From Ensifer sp. WSM1721 (lineage in GTDB: Bacteria; Pseudomonadota; Alphaproteobacteria; Rhizobiales; Rhizobiaceae): 64,000 nucleotides of DNA. A program made the translations under genes and the position numbers. The notes under the pieces are model-generated. The model saw only the letters and a list, made by a program, of their open reading frames with translations. It was not told where the DNA came from and ran no database searches. This document shows positions 55,922 through 64,000 of this stretch, in pieces (the stretch's first letter is position 1; the number at the start of each line of letters is the position of its first letter). Location: assembly GCF_000513895.2 (NCBI RefSeq), contig NZ_CP165782.1, positions 1,054,001-1,118,000 of the forward strand, written 5' to 3'.

Positions 55922-57858
55922 TAGACTCGATTAGGTGTCGCCAACCGAGCGGCCGTATCCCCAGTGAGTTCCCAAACATCCACCTCCCGCGCCCGCCCCT
56001 TTACCTTCACTAGACCGATCCTCTGGAACTCAAAAATCCCTTCAACTGCCCTGATTATGGCGGAGCTGCAGAGAATTGAGGTACCAAGTTCCTTGTTCAG
56101 TCCTTCCAGTCTTGACGCCACGTTGATGGTATCGCCCATGGCCGTGTATTGCTGGCGTGAAATCGCGCCGAAGCTGCCGACGACCGCCGGCCCGGTGTGC
56201 AGGCCGAACCGAGTGAAGAGTTCCGGACGGCCGCTGCGGCGATTCTCGCCGTTCAACGTGTCGATAGCCGCTCTCATCTCGAGGGCGCAGCGGCAGCCGT
56301 TCTCCACATGCTGGGCATCCGGTACCGGCGCGTTCCACATGGCGAACAGCGAGTCACCGAGATACTGGACGAGAGTTCCGCCATGGCGCTCCACAACCGC
56401 ATTTAAAAGCTCGAAATAAGTGGAAAGGATATCGACCACCTCCTCCGGTGAGTACCGTTCGGATATCGTCGTGAAGTCGCGGATATCGGTGAACAGGACG
56501 GTGACATCCTGCCTGTGCGCCTTCGCGACTGCCCTGCGCTCGGGATCGACGATCCGCCGTACCACTTCACGCGGAACATAGAGAGCAAACTGGCTGATGC
56601 CGCGCTGTGCAGCCCGAAGCGCGCCCGCCAGCGTGTTGATCTCGCTGATCCAGGAGTGGGACTCGCCCCCGCTGGCGAAATTGAGATCGCCGATCCGGCG
56701 AGCTTCATCGGAGAGTTGATATAGCGAGCGGCTGATTATCCGTGATAGGACAACCGACGCCGCTACCCCTGCAATCACGAAAGCTGCGGCTATGGCGAGA
56801 TTGCGGGTAAGCTGCCTGTTGGCTTGGGCGACCAGGTCTTCCAGTGGCACGACAACAGCGATCGAATTCCCCTTGAATAGTCCAGAGAAGGTGACTGGGG
56901 CAATTTGCGCCAGGTAGGTTACTCCGTCGAGATCGAATTGGGTGGTCGCGCCTTTTGCGCTCATCGGGTTCTGACGTAGCCGGATTACCGCTTTAACGGT
57001 CGTATCCAAGCTCTTGGCAGCCGTTTCGTCGGCCCACTGACTTTGCGACCACATGCCAAGAATCCTGCTCATCATCGCCGGATCGGAATGAGCAACGAGC
57101 CTGTCGCGGTCGTCGACGATGTAGCTGCGGGCGCGCGGAGAAATCTCCTGCGCATTGAGCAGGCGGCTGACCGTATCAAGATGGACGTCGATGCCCACCA
57201 CGATCTGGCCGTTGTCTTTCATGGGGACGGCCATTGTAAGCGTCGGGATGCGCAGCATTCCCGTCACGTATGGCCCTACGGAAACCGGAACGCCATGGAA
57301 CAGTACCGATCGGTACCAAGGGCGTTGCCGGGGATCGTATGTTACGGGCTCCACCTTCCGTTCCTGCAGCATCCTCGTTTCGCTGTCGGTAAACCGCAGG
57401 GTCGATATCACGTCTTCCCGCTGACGCTGGGCGATCGTCCTGATGGCGAACGCTGCCCCGTCTGGTGGCGAAAGAGTTGCCCGGACATGACCAGTCTGCG
57501 CGTTGATAACCTGAACGTACGAGCCATCCGGATAGCCGGCATAGATGCTGGTGGCGTTGGGAACGGTTCGAAGGACCTCCAGAAAGAAGCGCTGCTTTGC
57601 TTCAAGGTCCTGAGGAGGGCGCGAGACCAGTTGTGGCAGGGTGGAAGCGACCGCTACTGCCCCATATCCTCCCTCGAGCGCATTCTTGTATCCCTCGACC
57701 AGGCGTAGGCTCATCAGGCGCATCTGCTTTTCACCCGCGGCTATGGCCGCTTCCCGCCCCTGGCTGAAGGTCAACCAAATCAAGGGGGCCGAAGTGCTTA
57801 GAAGCAACGATACGATCAGGATGCTTAGGTGCAGCCTAAGGGGTTTGGACCAGCGCAC
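55921..57858 (-). CDS. Adenylate/guanylate cyclase with extracytoplasmic Cache-type sensor
   Basis: About 645 residues. TM1 (SILIVSLLLSTSAPLIWLTF), a periplasmic dCache-like domain (residues about 40-330, with DPRQRPWYRSVL typical), TM2 (AIAAAFVIAGVAASVVLSRI), a HAMP-like linker, then a class III cyclase domain: VTVLFTDIRDFTTISERY supplies the metal Asp residues and GDTINVASRLEGLNKELG the adenine/transition-state region. It should make cAMP (or cGMP) in response to an external ligand. Start uncertain; GTG 57858 opens straight before TM1, and a TTG at 57894 is in frame. Rhizobia carry many such cyclases. Confidence 0.9.
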   Translation of the reverse strand: MRWSKPLRLHLSILIVSLLLSTSAPLIWLTFSQGREAAIAAGEKQMRLMSLRLVEGYKNALEGGYGAVAVASTLPQLVSRPPQDLEAKQRFFLEVLRTVPNATSIYAGYPDGSYVQVINAQTGHVRATLSPPDGAAFAIRTIAQRQREDVISTLRFTDSETRMLQERKVEPVTYDPRQRPWYRSVLFHGVPVSVGPYVTGMLRIPTLTMAVPMKDNGQIVVGIDVHLDTVSRLLNAQEISPRARSYIVDDRDRLVAHSDPAMMSRILGMWSQSQWADETAAKSLDTTVKAVIRLRQNPMSAKGATTQFDLDGVTYLAQIAPVTFSGLFKGNSIAVVVPLEDLVAQANRQLTRNLAIAAAFVIAGVAASVVLSRIISRSLYQLSDEARRIGDLNFASGGESHSWISEINTLAGALRAAQRGISQFALYVPREVVRRIVDPERRAVAKAHRQDVTVLFTDIRDFTTISERYSPEEVVDILSTYFELLNAVVERHGGTLVQYLGDSLFAMWNAPVPDAQHVENGCRCALEMRAAIDTLNGENRRSGRPELFTRFGLHTGPAVVGSFGAISRQQYTAMGDTINVASRLEGLNKELGTSILCSSAIIRAVEGIFEFQRIGLVKVKGRAREVDVWELTGDTAARLATPNRV

Positions 57859-57976
57859 GTGCTTTTCCCATGATGCCACGTCCTGACAGGACAATTCAAA
57901 GTGGGATTAAACCGGCACTATCCCGGATGCCGCAAACGTTGCCGGCGGGCGCCCACCTCAACCATGATCCGCGACA

Positions 57977-58354
57977 TCAGACCTCCACCGCGTGATCGAC
58001 CAGGATTTCGTAAAACAGGTCGGCGGCGCTCTGAGGAGACGATGCGGCAAACCATATCGGTTCGGTCGAAACCAGAACTGGTGACGACAAATGTCGCGCC
58101 CCCGGATCTTCAGCCTCATAAACTGCGCAGGCCACGCCAATTCTGGGATTCAGTGCGATCTCAAATAGTCCGAAGGGCTCGTTCGCCTTCAACTCATCGA
58201 AAAGCTGCACCAGATACCCTTCAAAACCACTGCGTCCGGGGCTCTCATCGAGTTCACTCAAGATCGTGGGGTTGAGTTCCCTCATGTCCATTGGAAACGG
58301 CTCTGTCCAGTAAGGTCCGCTCGAACGAGGTCCTGCCTCTGTTCGGTTAAACAT
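57977..58354 (-). CDS. Hypothetical acidic cytoplasmic protein
   Basis: 125 residues with no signal peptide or membrane segment and no recognised family. Readable stretches: FEGYLVQLFDELKANEPFGL, PRIGVACAVYEAEDPGARHL and SAADLFYEILVDHAVEV. ATG 58354. It is 118 bp upstream of the cyclase on the same strand and could be cotranscribed with it. Confidence 0.6.
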   Translation of the reverse strand: MFNRTEAGPRSSGPYWTEPFPMDMRELNPTILSELDESPGRSGFEGYLVQLFDELKANEPFGLFEIALNPRIGVACAVYEAEDPGARHLSSPVLVSTEPIWFAASSPQSAADLFYEILVDHAVEV

Positions 58355-58480
58355 GTCGACCGCCTTTCATGCGCATCTCTTGCGATCGTGTGTCCCGCCG
58401 CTTCGCTCCGACGAGGGCGAGAGCCGGATGGGCGCAGAGCAGCCGTCTTTGAATGGGTCGGGTGGGTCGGGTCTCAATAA

Positions 58481-59434
58481 TCAATCCGCCACGACGCTCC
58501 ATTTGTCGTCCGGATCGAAGCGGTCGATGAACGGCACGATCGCTTCGGTGCTCGGGCCGAGGTCCCGCTCGTAGACGATGCCCTGCTGGTTGACGACGAA
58601 GATCTTGACACCCGTCTCGGCATAGGTGACCGGCCAGGCGATCAGCGCAAAGCCGGCGATCATGTTGTCGTTGATGACATAGTCGTACCGGCCGCCGGCG
58701 ATGTTGTCGCCCTGCGAGGTCAGGATGCGATAGCGGTAGCCGAAATAGCCCTCGCCGGCCTTGGCCTTTTCCAGCGCCGCCTCGTTGATCGCGTCGCCGA
58801 CCGGGCTCTCGCCGTCGCCCTGATCGGCCGGCCAGTAGAGGCCGTCGGTCTCACCGGGGCTGCTGATCAGCTTCTGGGCATATTCGAGGACCCCGTCGGC
58901 ATCACGGTCCTGAGACGCATAGTCCTTCTGCGCCTCGACATAGGCGCGCGTGGTCTCGATCGCCTGAAGTTCGTTCTCGCCGACCCGACGATTGACGATC
59001 TCCTCCAGCCCGACATAGGTGTCGAAGGCCCATTTGCCGTCCTCGCCCTTGGCGATCGGGAACGGTAGCGGCCAGAGCCGGTCCCCAATCTCGATCACCT
59101 TGCGACCCTCGAGATCGCGCACCCGCACGTTGCGAGCAGCGCCTTCGCGAATCTGCGCGAAGGTCTCCATTGCCCCTTCGCCGGTCTTCAGCTTCGCCGC
59201 GTCGAGGCCAAGCAGCTTTGCAACACCGTCGAAATCGTTGGCGGCAAGCCGCTCCTTGAAAGCCTCCACCGCCTTGGCCGGGTCGTCGAAGGCGGGCGGA
59301 TCTTCTTCCGCCGCATAGTCATCGATTTTTTCCGGCGGCATCACCTGCGCGAAGGCCAGTCCGGTTGGCAGCATGGCGAGCGTCAGCGCAATAGCCGATC
59401 CGAGAAAAAACCTATGCAAAAGCTTGGTCATCAT
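58481..59434 (-). CDS. DUF2950 family exported protein
   Basis: 317 residues with a signal peptide (FFLGSAIALTLAMLPTGLAFA) and DUF2950 core features: FDDPAKAVEAFKERLAANDF, WAFDTYVGLEEIVNRRVGENE (in parts), YFGYRYRILTSQGDNIAGG and FALIAWPVTYAETGVKIF. Function unknown; expected in the periplasm. Its start is 15 bp after the DUF3300 stop, so DUF3300-DUF2950 form one operon, a pairing seen in many proteobacteria. Confidence 0.88.
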   Translation of the reverse strand: MMTKLLHRFFLGSAIALTLAMLPTGLAFAQVMPPEKIDDYAAEEDPPAFDDPAKAVEAFKERLAANDFDGVAKLLGLDAAKLKTGEGAMETFAQIREGAARNVRVRDLEGRKVIEIGDRLWPLPFPIAKGEDGKWAFDTYVGLEEIVNRRVGENELQAIETTRAYVEAQKDYASQDRDADGVLEYAQKLISSPGETDGLYWPADQGDGESPVGDAINEAALEKAKAGEGYFGYRYRILTSQGDNIAGGRYDYVINDNMIAGFALIAWPVTYAETGVKIFVVNQQGIVYERDLGPSTEAIVPFIDRFDPDDKWSVVAD

Positions 59435-59449
59435 CGTGCTCCCCTCCGC

Positions 59450-60838
59450 TCAACGCCTGCCGCCACGCCCGCCGCCACGGCCACCGCCGCCTCGGCCCAT
59501 TGGCGGCCGTCCGCCGCCGCGGCTCATCTGCGGCCGCCCGCCGCCGCGATGGCCGCCACCCATGCTGTGGCCGCCGCGCCGAGACGAGGCCACCTCGCGC
59601 CGCCCGTGGTTCACGTTGCCTAGGCCGGACGGCTTCTTCGGCCGGTTCTGCGCCTTCGACGCCATCTTCTTCTTGCCGGCCGGCCTGTTCGCCTGCGACG
59701 GCTTCTTACCCTTCGGGCGGTTGACACTCGGCTTCGCGCCGCCAGCCTTTGCCTTGGCCACCGCCTGTCCGCCGCCGGACCGCGCTGCCGGCCGCGCCGT
59801 AGCATCTCGTCTCGGTTGAGCCTTCAGGCCTTCGAGCGTGCTCTTGCGCACGTCCTTGAGCTGGCCGCCGCCGCCGCCCGGGCGCGCCTGCGGCCGGTCG
59901 CGATTGATCTCGGCGGCGCGGTTGCGCAGGTTGTTGTTGCCGTTAGCCTTGATGTTGTTCTTGATGTTCGTCCGGTCGAACTTCTGGAGCTGGTCGCGGT
60001 CAAAGCTGATCTTGCTGCGGTCGACATTCTTCCAGTCGATGTCGTTCCAGTTGACCTTGCCGTCGAAGTCGATGTTGTTGAAGCACTTATTGCAGTCGAC
60101 GTCGATGTCGCCGTCCCAGTCTCCGCCCCAGACGCCCCAGTCGTCCCAATCGACTATGGCGCCGAAGACCGCGCCGGTGAGGGCGCCGGCGAAAAAGGCG
60201 GCCCCCGGATACCAGTAGGCGGGATAGGGCTCGTCGTAATAGTCGATCGGCGCCGGCACGTAGTCCGGCTCGTAGAGCATCTCCGGCGGATACTGCGGCA
60301 CATAGATCGTCTCGGGGCTCGCCGACTGGATGATGATGTTGTCACCTTCCTCGACCACCTTCATCTTGTCGTCGGTCTTGATGATGTCCTTCGCGACCGC
60401 CTCGTCGCGCAATTGCTGGATGGCGATCAAGACGTCCTTCTGCTGGTTGGCGATCGCCTCGCCGAAGCTCTGGGTCCATTCGAGATCCTCGCTCATCATC
60501 TTGACGATCTCGGGATAGTTCAAGAGCGAGATGACGCTGCCGTCCCAGCTTTCCTTCGGCTTCAGTTCCGGCTTCTTCTTGCGGGCTTCCAGGAACCGCT
60601 CGGCCTCGACGATCTGCAATGGATAGAGCGAGGCAGCAGATACGAGCGCCACCAGCTCGTCCGGATAAAGAGCAATGCGGGCAACCAGCACCTCGAGCTC
60701 ATCATCGCTGAGCGGCTCGGGGGCTACCTGTTCCTCCGCGGGCGGCGCAGTCGCTTCCTGGGCCAAAGCCGCCGGGACGTGCAATGTCACGAGAATGGTC
60801 ATTGCACTGCCGAGTGCGATGATCGCCGTCCTGATCAT
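59450..60838 (-). CDS. DUF3300 family exported protein with Gly/Arg-rich tail
   Basis: 462 residues. Signal peptide to about residue 26 (VPAALAQEA), then the DUF3300 domain (ELEVLVARIALYPDELVALV, AERFLEARKK, YPEIVKMMSEDLEWTQSFGE), an Asp/Trp-rich middle (DWDDWGVWGGDWDGDIDVDC), and a long basic tail of Arg, Gly and Lys with RGG-like repeats at the end (GGGRPPMGRGGGGRGGGRGG). The tail suggests binding of nucleic acid or acidic polymers at the envelope; this is inference. Paired with DUF2950. Confidence 0.88.
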   Translation of the reverse strand: MIRTAIIALGSAMTILVTLHVPAALAQEATAPPAEEQVAPEPLSDDELEVLVARIALYPDELVALVSAASLYPLQIVEAERFLEARKKKPELKPKESWDGSVISLLNYPEIVKMMSEDLEWTQSFGEAIANQQKDVLIAIQQLRDEAVAKDIIKTDDKMKVVEEGDNIIIQSASPETIYVPQYPPEMLYEPDYVPAPIDYYDEPYPAYWYPGAAFFAGALTGAVFGAIVDWDDWGVWGGDWDGDIDVDCNKCFNNIDFDGKVNWNDIDWKNVDRSKISFDRDQLQKFDRTNIKNNIKANGNNNLRNRAAEINRDRPQARPGGGGGQLKDVRKSTLEGLKAQPRRDATARPAARSGGGQAVAKAKAGGAKPSVNRPKGKKPSQANRPAGKKKMASKAQNRPKKPSGLGNVNHGRREVASSRRGGHSMGGGHRGGGRPQMSRGGGRPPMGRGGGGRGGGRGGRR

Positions 60839-60943
60839 CTATTATCCTCCTATGCCGGGACAATGCGCGGCGGTTGCGCAAATGCGTCTGGCAGCCTGAC
60901 TTGACCGCAAACGCGCCTCCTGCGCCGAAATCTTCAAGCTATC

Positions 60944-61180
60944 TTACTGCCCTGTAGTTGTGTTCGTTGTCGAACCCGTCGAACCGGCTGCGTTTCGCGC
61001 AGCTCTGCGCGCCTGAAGGAATTGGTTGGTGGGGACGCGCTCACCATTCCGGTAAATCGGAGCCGGATCGATACCGGAATAGTAGTCGTCGGACGGATAA
61101 TCTTGAACAGTTGAACAAGAAATGGCGGCTACAGGAAGAAAGAGTGCAGCGCCAATCCCAATGCAGGTCCGCTTTTTCAT
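60944..61180 (-). CDS. Small lipoprotein
   Basis: 78 residues. A lipoprotein signal (MKKRTCIGIGAALFLPVAAI then SCS) puts Cys at about residue 22 in an AISC lipobox. The mature part is short and polar (YSGIDPAPIYRNGERVPTNQ) with a Gly/Ser/Thr tail. ATG 61180 has GGAGG five bases upstream. No family recognised. A perfect 48-bp palindrome lies 45 bp upstream of its start. Confidence 0.72.
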   Translation of the reverse strand: MKKRTCIGIGAALFLPVAAISCSTVQDYPSDDYYSGIDPAPIYRNGERVPTNQFLQARRAARNAAGSTGSTTNTTTGQ

Positions 61181-61225
61181 TGCACCCTCCGCACCATGCG
61201 AAACGACAATCGTCACTGCCGCTAG

Positions 61226-61273
61226 TAGGCTCAGGACCCATTAAATTCGCGAATTTAATGGGTCCTGAGCCTA
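61226..61273. repeat. 48-bp perfect palindrome
   Basis: Two perfect 24-base arms with no loop, centred at 61249/61250 on TTCGCGAA. The outer half of each arm is GC-rich (ends TAGGCTCAGGACCC), the inner half AT-rich (ATTAAATTCG). It could be abutted insertion-sequence ends, a MITE remnant or a protein-binding or replication-sensitive site. No other copy seen in the window. Confidence 0.85.
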
Positions 61274-61295
61274 TGGATATCCCCTCGTTGTGTCG

Positions 61296-61309
61296 TTGAT
61301 TGCGATCAA
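61296..61309 (+). promoter_or_regulatory. FNR/FixK box
   Basis: TTGAT-TGCG-ATCAA, an exact anaerobox of the FNR/FixK/Anr type, 216 bp before the antiporter start and 116 bp before the divergent lipoprotein. Arginine deiminase genes are classic targets of such regulators under low oxygen, so control of the arc genes is the natural reading. Confidence 0.75.
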
Positions 61310-61384
61310 AACTGGAAAAAATCTCTTCGTGAGGGGCTGGCACTTGTCGACAAAATCCCGAAAACCGACCGGCGGCTATCAGAT

Positions 61385-61398
61385 TTGTCTCAAATCAA
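61385..61398 (+). promoter_or_regulatory. Degenerate second FNR/FixK-like box
   Basis: TTGTC-TCAA-ATCAA differs from the consensus at two positions of the left half. It lies 127 bp before the antiporter start. Only its proximity to the perfect site makes it notable. Confidence 0.3.
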
Positions 61399-61524
61399 TG
61401 ACGCCCCCGCCGTCCATCTTTAAGCTGCGGTGTGATTTGGCTGCGCCCCACCGTGGGACGCTCTGCTTCGCCCGATGAGCTGAAACGCGTCAATGCAATC
61501 ACTGCATACGATTTGGAGGGCGAC

Positions 61525-62994
61525 ATGACGATCGCGCACGAGGGCACCTTCAAAACCGAGGTACACTCCGACAAGCTCACCCTCCTGCCGCTCACGGCTC
61601 TTGTCGTGGGCTCGATGATCGGCGGCGGCGTTTTCAACTTGCCTTCGGACATGTCTCGAAGCGCGTCTCCCGGTGCGATAATAATTGGGTGGGTCATTAC
61701 TGGCTTCGGCATGCTGATGCTGGCCTTTGTCTACCAGACGCTGGCCATCCGCAAACCGGACCTCGACGCCGGCCCCTATGCTTACGCCAAGGCCGGTTTT
61801 GGGCCCTTTATGGGCTTCATCAGCGCGTGGGGCTACTGGCTGAGCGCGTTTCTTGGAAATGTCGCCTATGCGGTCGCCATCTTTTCCGGGCTCTCTTTCT
61901 TCGCCCCGGTGTTCGGCGATGGAAACAATCTTGTCTCGATAGTCGGCGCTTCGTTCTGCCTTTGGGCCATTCATTGGCTGGTGCTGAAGGGCGTGAAGCA
62001 GGCTGCCTTCGTCAACATCGTCACGACCATCGCCAAGCTCGCGCCGCTCTTCCTTTTCGTCTTGATCGCTGTCGTCGCATTCAACTGGGACAGGTTCACG
62101 CTCAACTTCTGGGGCCGCGGAGGAGCGCTCGATGCGCCTGACCTCGGTAGCGTCATGTCGCAGGTGAAAAGCACCATGTTGGTCACCCTGTGGGTCTTCA
62201 TCGGCATCGAAGGGGCGAGCGTTTACTCTGCGCGTGCGGCTCGGCGCTCGGATGTCGGCCGAGCGACGGTGATCGGTTTTCTCGGAGCGCTCGGAATCTA
62301 TGTCCTCGTCTCGTTGCTTTCGACCGGAATCCTGAGCCAGCCGGAACTGGCCGGCCTCAAAGTGCCGTCCATGGCTGGCGTGCTGCAGCCGCTCGTCGGT
62401 CAATGGGGAGCCGCCTTGATCAACGCAGGGCTGATCGTCTCGGTAGGCGGCGCATTCCTTTCCTGGACATTGCTTTGCTCGGAAATTCCATACACCTGCG
62501 GCCGCGATGGAACGTTCCCGAGATGGTTTGCCGCCGCCAATGAAAACGGCTCGCCCGCAAACTCGCTTTGGGCGACCAATATCCTGATTCAGGTTTTCCT
62601 GGTGCTAAGCTTCTTTTCCAAAAGCGCGTACCAGTTCTTCTATTTCATCGCCTCGGTCGCCATCCTGCCTCCGTATGTTTTCTCTGGAGCCTATGCACTC
62701 AAGCTGGCGTTGAGCGGAGAGACCTATCAGGGTGTGTCCGGTCGAAACCGGGATATAGTCGTAGGAGCACTGGCGACGATTTACGGCGTCTGGTTGGTCT
62801 ACGCTGCCGGGCTCAGCTACCTCTTGATGTGCTCGATCCTGTTCGCCCCCGGTCTCCTCGTCTACGCGAAGGCCAGGAGAGAACGAGGAGAACAGGTGTT
62901 TGCCGGATTTGAATCATGGCTTGCGGGCCTGGTCGTCGTGCTCGCTGTCGTCGCCGCTTATTTGCTGTGGATCGGAAAAATAAGCCCGCTCTGA
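61525..62994 (+). CDS. arcD: Basic amino acid/polyamine antiporter, arginine:ornithine type
   Basis: 489-residue APC-family permease with about twelve helices. TALVVGSMIGGGVFNLPSDM in helix 1 and the WVFIGIEGASVYSARA stretch in helix 6 are typical of the basic amino acid antiporter group (ArcD/AdiC-like). It lies 45 bp before arcA, so it should import arginine in exchange for ornithine. ATG 61525 has GGAGGG five bases upstream; the frame is open further upstream without family sequence. The symbol rests on the arc context. Confidence 0.85.
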   Translation: MTIAHEGTFKTEVHSDKLTLLPLTALVVGSMIGGGVFNLPSDMSRSASPGAIIIGWVITGFGMLMLAFVYQTLAIRKPDLDAGPYAYAKAGFGPFMGFISAWGYWLSAFLGNVAYAVAIFSGLSFFAPVFGDGNNLVSIVGASFCLWAIHWLVLKGVKQAAFVNIVTTIAKLAPLFLFVLIAVVAFNWDRFTLNFWGRGGALDAPDLGSVMSQVKSTMLVTLWVFIGIEGASVYSARAARRSDVGRATVIGFLGALGIYVLVSLLSTGILSQPELAGLKVPSMAGVLQPLVGQWGAALINAGLIVSVGGAFLSWTLLCSEIPYTCGRDGTFPRWFAAANENGSPANSLWATNILIQVFLVLSFFSKSAYQFFYFIASVAILPPYVFSGAYALKLALSGETYQGVSGRNRDIVVGALATIYGVWLVYAAGLSYLLMCSILFAPGLLVYAKARRERGEQVFAGFESWLAGLVVVLAVVAAYLLWIGKISPL

Positions 62995-63039
62995 GCGTGG
63001 CGGTCAAGTTGCAGGGGCTCCGGTCGAAGGAGGAGACAC

Positions 63040-64000
63040 ATGCGCAACTTTGGTGTTCATTCGGAAGTCGGTAAGCTCAGAATAGTCATGGTTTGTAGGC
63101 CATCACTGGCGCACCAACGGCTCACTCCGGCGAATTGTCACGACCTGCTGTTCGATGATGTCATCTGGGTTCACGAAGCTCAGAAGGACCACTACGATTT
63201 TGTTCTGAAAATGCAGGAGAGGGGGGTCGAGGTCCTCGAGCTCCATGATCTCCTGGCAGAGACTCTCGCGGATGACGAGGCTCGAACATTCGTTCTTGAT
63301 CGGCGCATCACGCCGAATGTCCTGGGGGCCCAGATTGCCGAAGCCATGCGGCCCTGGCTCGATGAAATGGATTCGAAGCAACTTGCTGCCTACCTCATTG
63401 GCGGCATTGCCATTGCCGACCTTCCCGAAGGCAGGGGCAAGACGCTGATGGTGGGCGCCTTCGGGGGGCTCGAATTCGTCATCCCGCCCATTCCCAACAC
63501 GCTTTTCCAACGTGATCCCTCCTGCTGGATCTATAACGGCGTGACGTGCAATCCGATGTTCTGGCCGGCCCGGCGCGCCGAAACCCTGGTGCAGCGGGCG
63601 GTCTACAAGTTTCATCCGATCTTCAAGGGCGGCGATTTCAACATCTGGTGGGGCGACTCGGACGAGCAGTTCGCCAACGCCACGATGGAGGGCGGTGACG
63701 TCATGCCGATCGGTAATGGGACGGTGCTCGTCGGCATGGGGGAGCGGACCACCTACCAGGCCGTCGGGCAAGTGGCGCAGGCTTTGTTCAGGAACAAGGC
63801 AGCTACCCGGGTCATCGGCTGCCTGATGCCAAAGAGCCGGGCTGCGATGCATCTCGATACGGTCTTCAGCTTCTGCGACCGAGACGTCGTGACGCTTTTC
63901 GCCGATGTCGTCGACCAGATCCGCTGCTACAGCCTGCATCCCGCCGATGACGAAGGCAATTTCGAGGTGCGAGCCGAAGAGCGTCCGATGCTCGAAGTCG
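63040..64000 (+). CDS. arcA: Arginine deiminase (3' end beyond window)
   Basis: Only 320 codons lie in the window; a full enzyme is about 400. It hydrolyses arginine to citrulline and ammonia, the first step of the fermentative ADI pathway. Visible motifs: [20 protein letters not shown] at the start, LFQRDPSCW (substrate Asp), [23 protein letters not shown] and [14 protein letters not shown] with the catalytic His. The nucleophilic Cys lies in the missing C-terminus. ATG with AAGGAGGAG seven bases upstream, a near-perfect ribosome site. arcB/arcC would be expected beyond the edge. Confidence 0.93.
   Translation, partial: MRNFGVHSEVGKLRIVMVCRPSLAHQRLTPANCHDLLFDDVIWVHEAQKDHYDFVLKMQERGVEVLELHDLLAETLADDEARTFVLDRRITPNVLGAQIAEAMRPWLDEMDSKQLAAYLIGGIAIADLPEGRGKTLMVGAFGGLEFVIPPIPNTLFQRDPSCWIYNGVTCNPMFWPARRAETLVQRAVYKFHPIFKGGDFNIWWGDSDEQFANATMEGGDVMPIGNGTVLVGMGERTTYQAVGQVAQALFRNKAATRVIGCLMPKSRAAMHLDTVFSFCDRDVVTLFADVVDQIRCYSLHPADDEGNFEVRAEERPMLEV

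Noticed and set aside
49418..64000. Search for an integrase or a repeated tRNA 3' end
   Set aside because: Neither was seen, so attachment-site and island limits are not annotated.

Overview
The window reads as a chromosomal segment of a Sinorhizobium/Ensifer-type alphaproteobacterium (Rhizobiales). It is high in GC, it carries alphaproteobacterial cell-cycle genes (divK-pleD), small Rhizobiales families (DUF3572, DUF983, an NDUFA12 homologue, DUF2155, DUF6105-like), a pyrB paired with a dead dihydroorotase, an alphaproteobacterial LexA box and rhizobial intergenic mosaic repeats. Species is not resolved from sequence alone.

Bases 1-49,340 are core genome: DNA polymerase III alpha (dnaE1); an L,D-transpeptidase; SOS-type polymerase IV (dinB) with its LexA box; divK-pleD; a structured intergenic small-RNA candidate between pleD and rpmG; and a minus-strand run topA-rnr-DUF983-NUDIX-MFS-rpmG. 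Next come pyrB-pyrC'-plsY-dprA (minus), an AidB-like acyl-CoA dehydrogenase, an AEC carrier, ruvX, a UPF0173 hydrolase, and the gatC-gatA and gatB genes for amidation of misacylated tRNA, separated by a GNAT and a YjhX-like gene. These are followed by accB-accC and aroQ, a DsbA-like oxidoreductase, an aminotransferase, rne with a 0.7-kb upstream region, the cell-wall pair amiC/mrcA, prfB with its programmed +1 frameshift, and nadK.

At 49,342 a tRNA-Thr(UGU) marks a sharp change. The next 5 kb hold decayed phage- or plasmid-like pieces on both strands: frameshifted DNA-binding proteins, a CopG-like antitoxin start, tiny membrane peptides, an Excalibur fragment, a secreted-protein gene stopped by an amber codon in its signal peptide, and a thermonuclease. 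No integrase and no repeated tRNA 3' end were seen inside the window.

From about 54 kb to the end are accessory but intact functions: a two-TM potassium channel coupled to a Ca2+/H+ antiporter, a fabI scrap, a Cache/HAMP-like adenylate cyclase, a DUF3300-DUF2950 envelope operon, a small lipoprotein, a 48-bp perfect palindrome, and an arginine deiminase locus (APC antiporter, then arcA running off the edge) preceded by a perfect FNR/FixK box. The strongest items for a second look are the pyrC' active-site loss, the pleD-rpmG small RNA candidate, the prfB recoding site, the dinB LexA box overlapping the expected ribosome site, the CopG-like/28-residue peptide overlap, and the FixK-type control of arginine deiminase.
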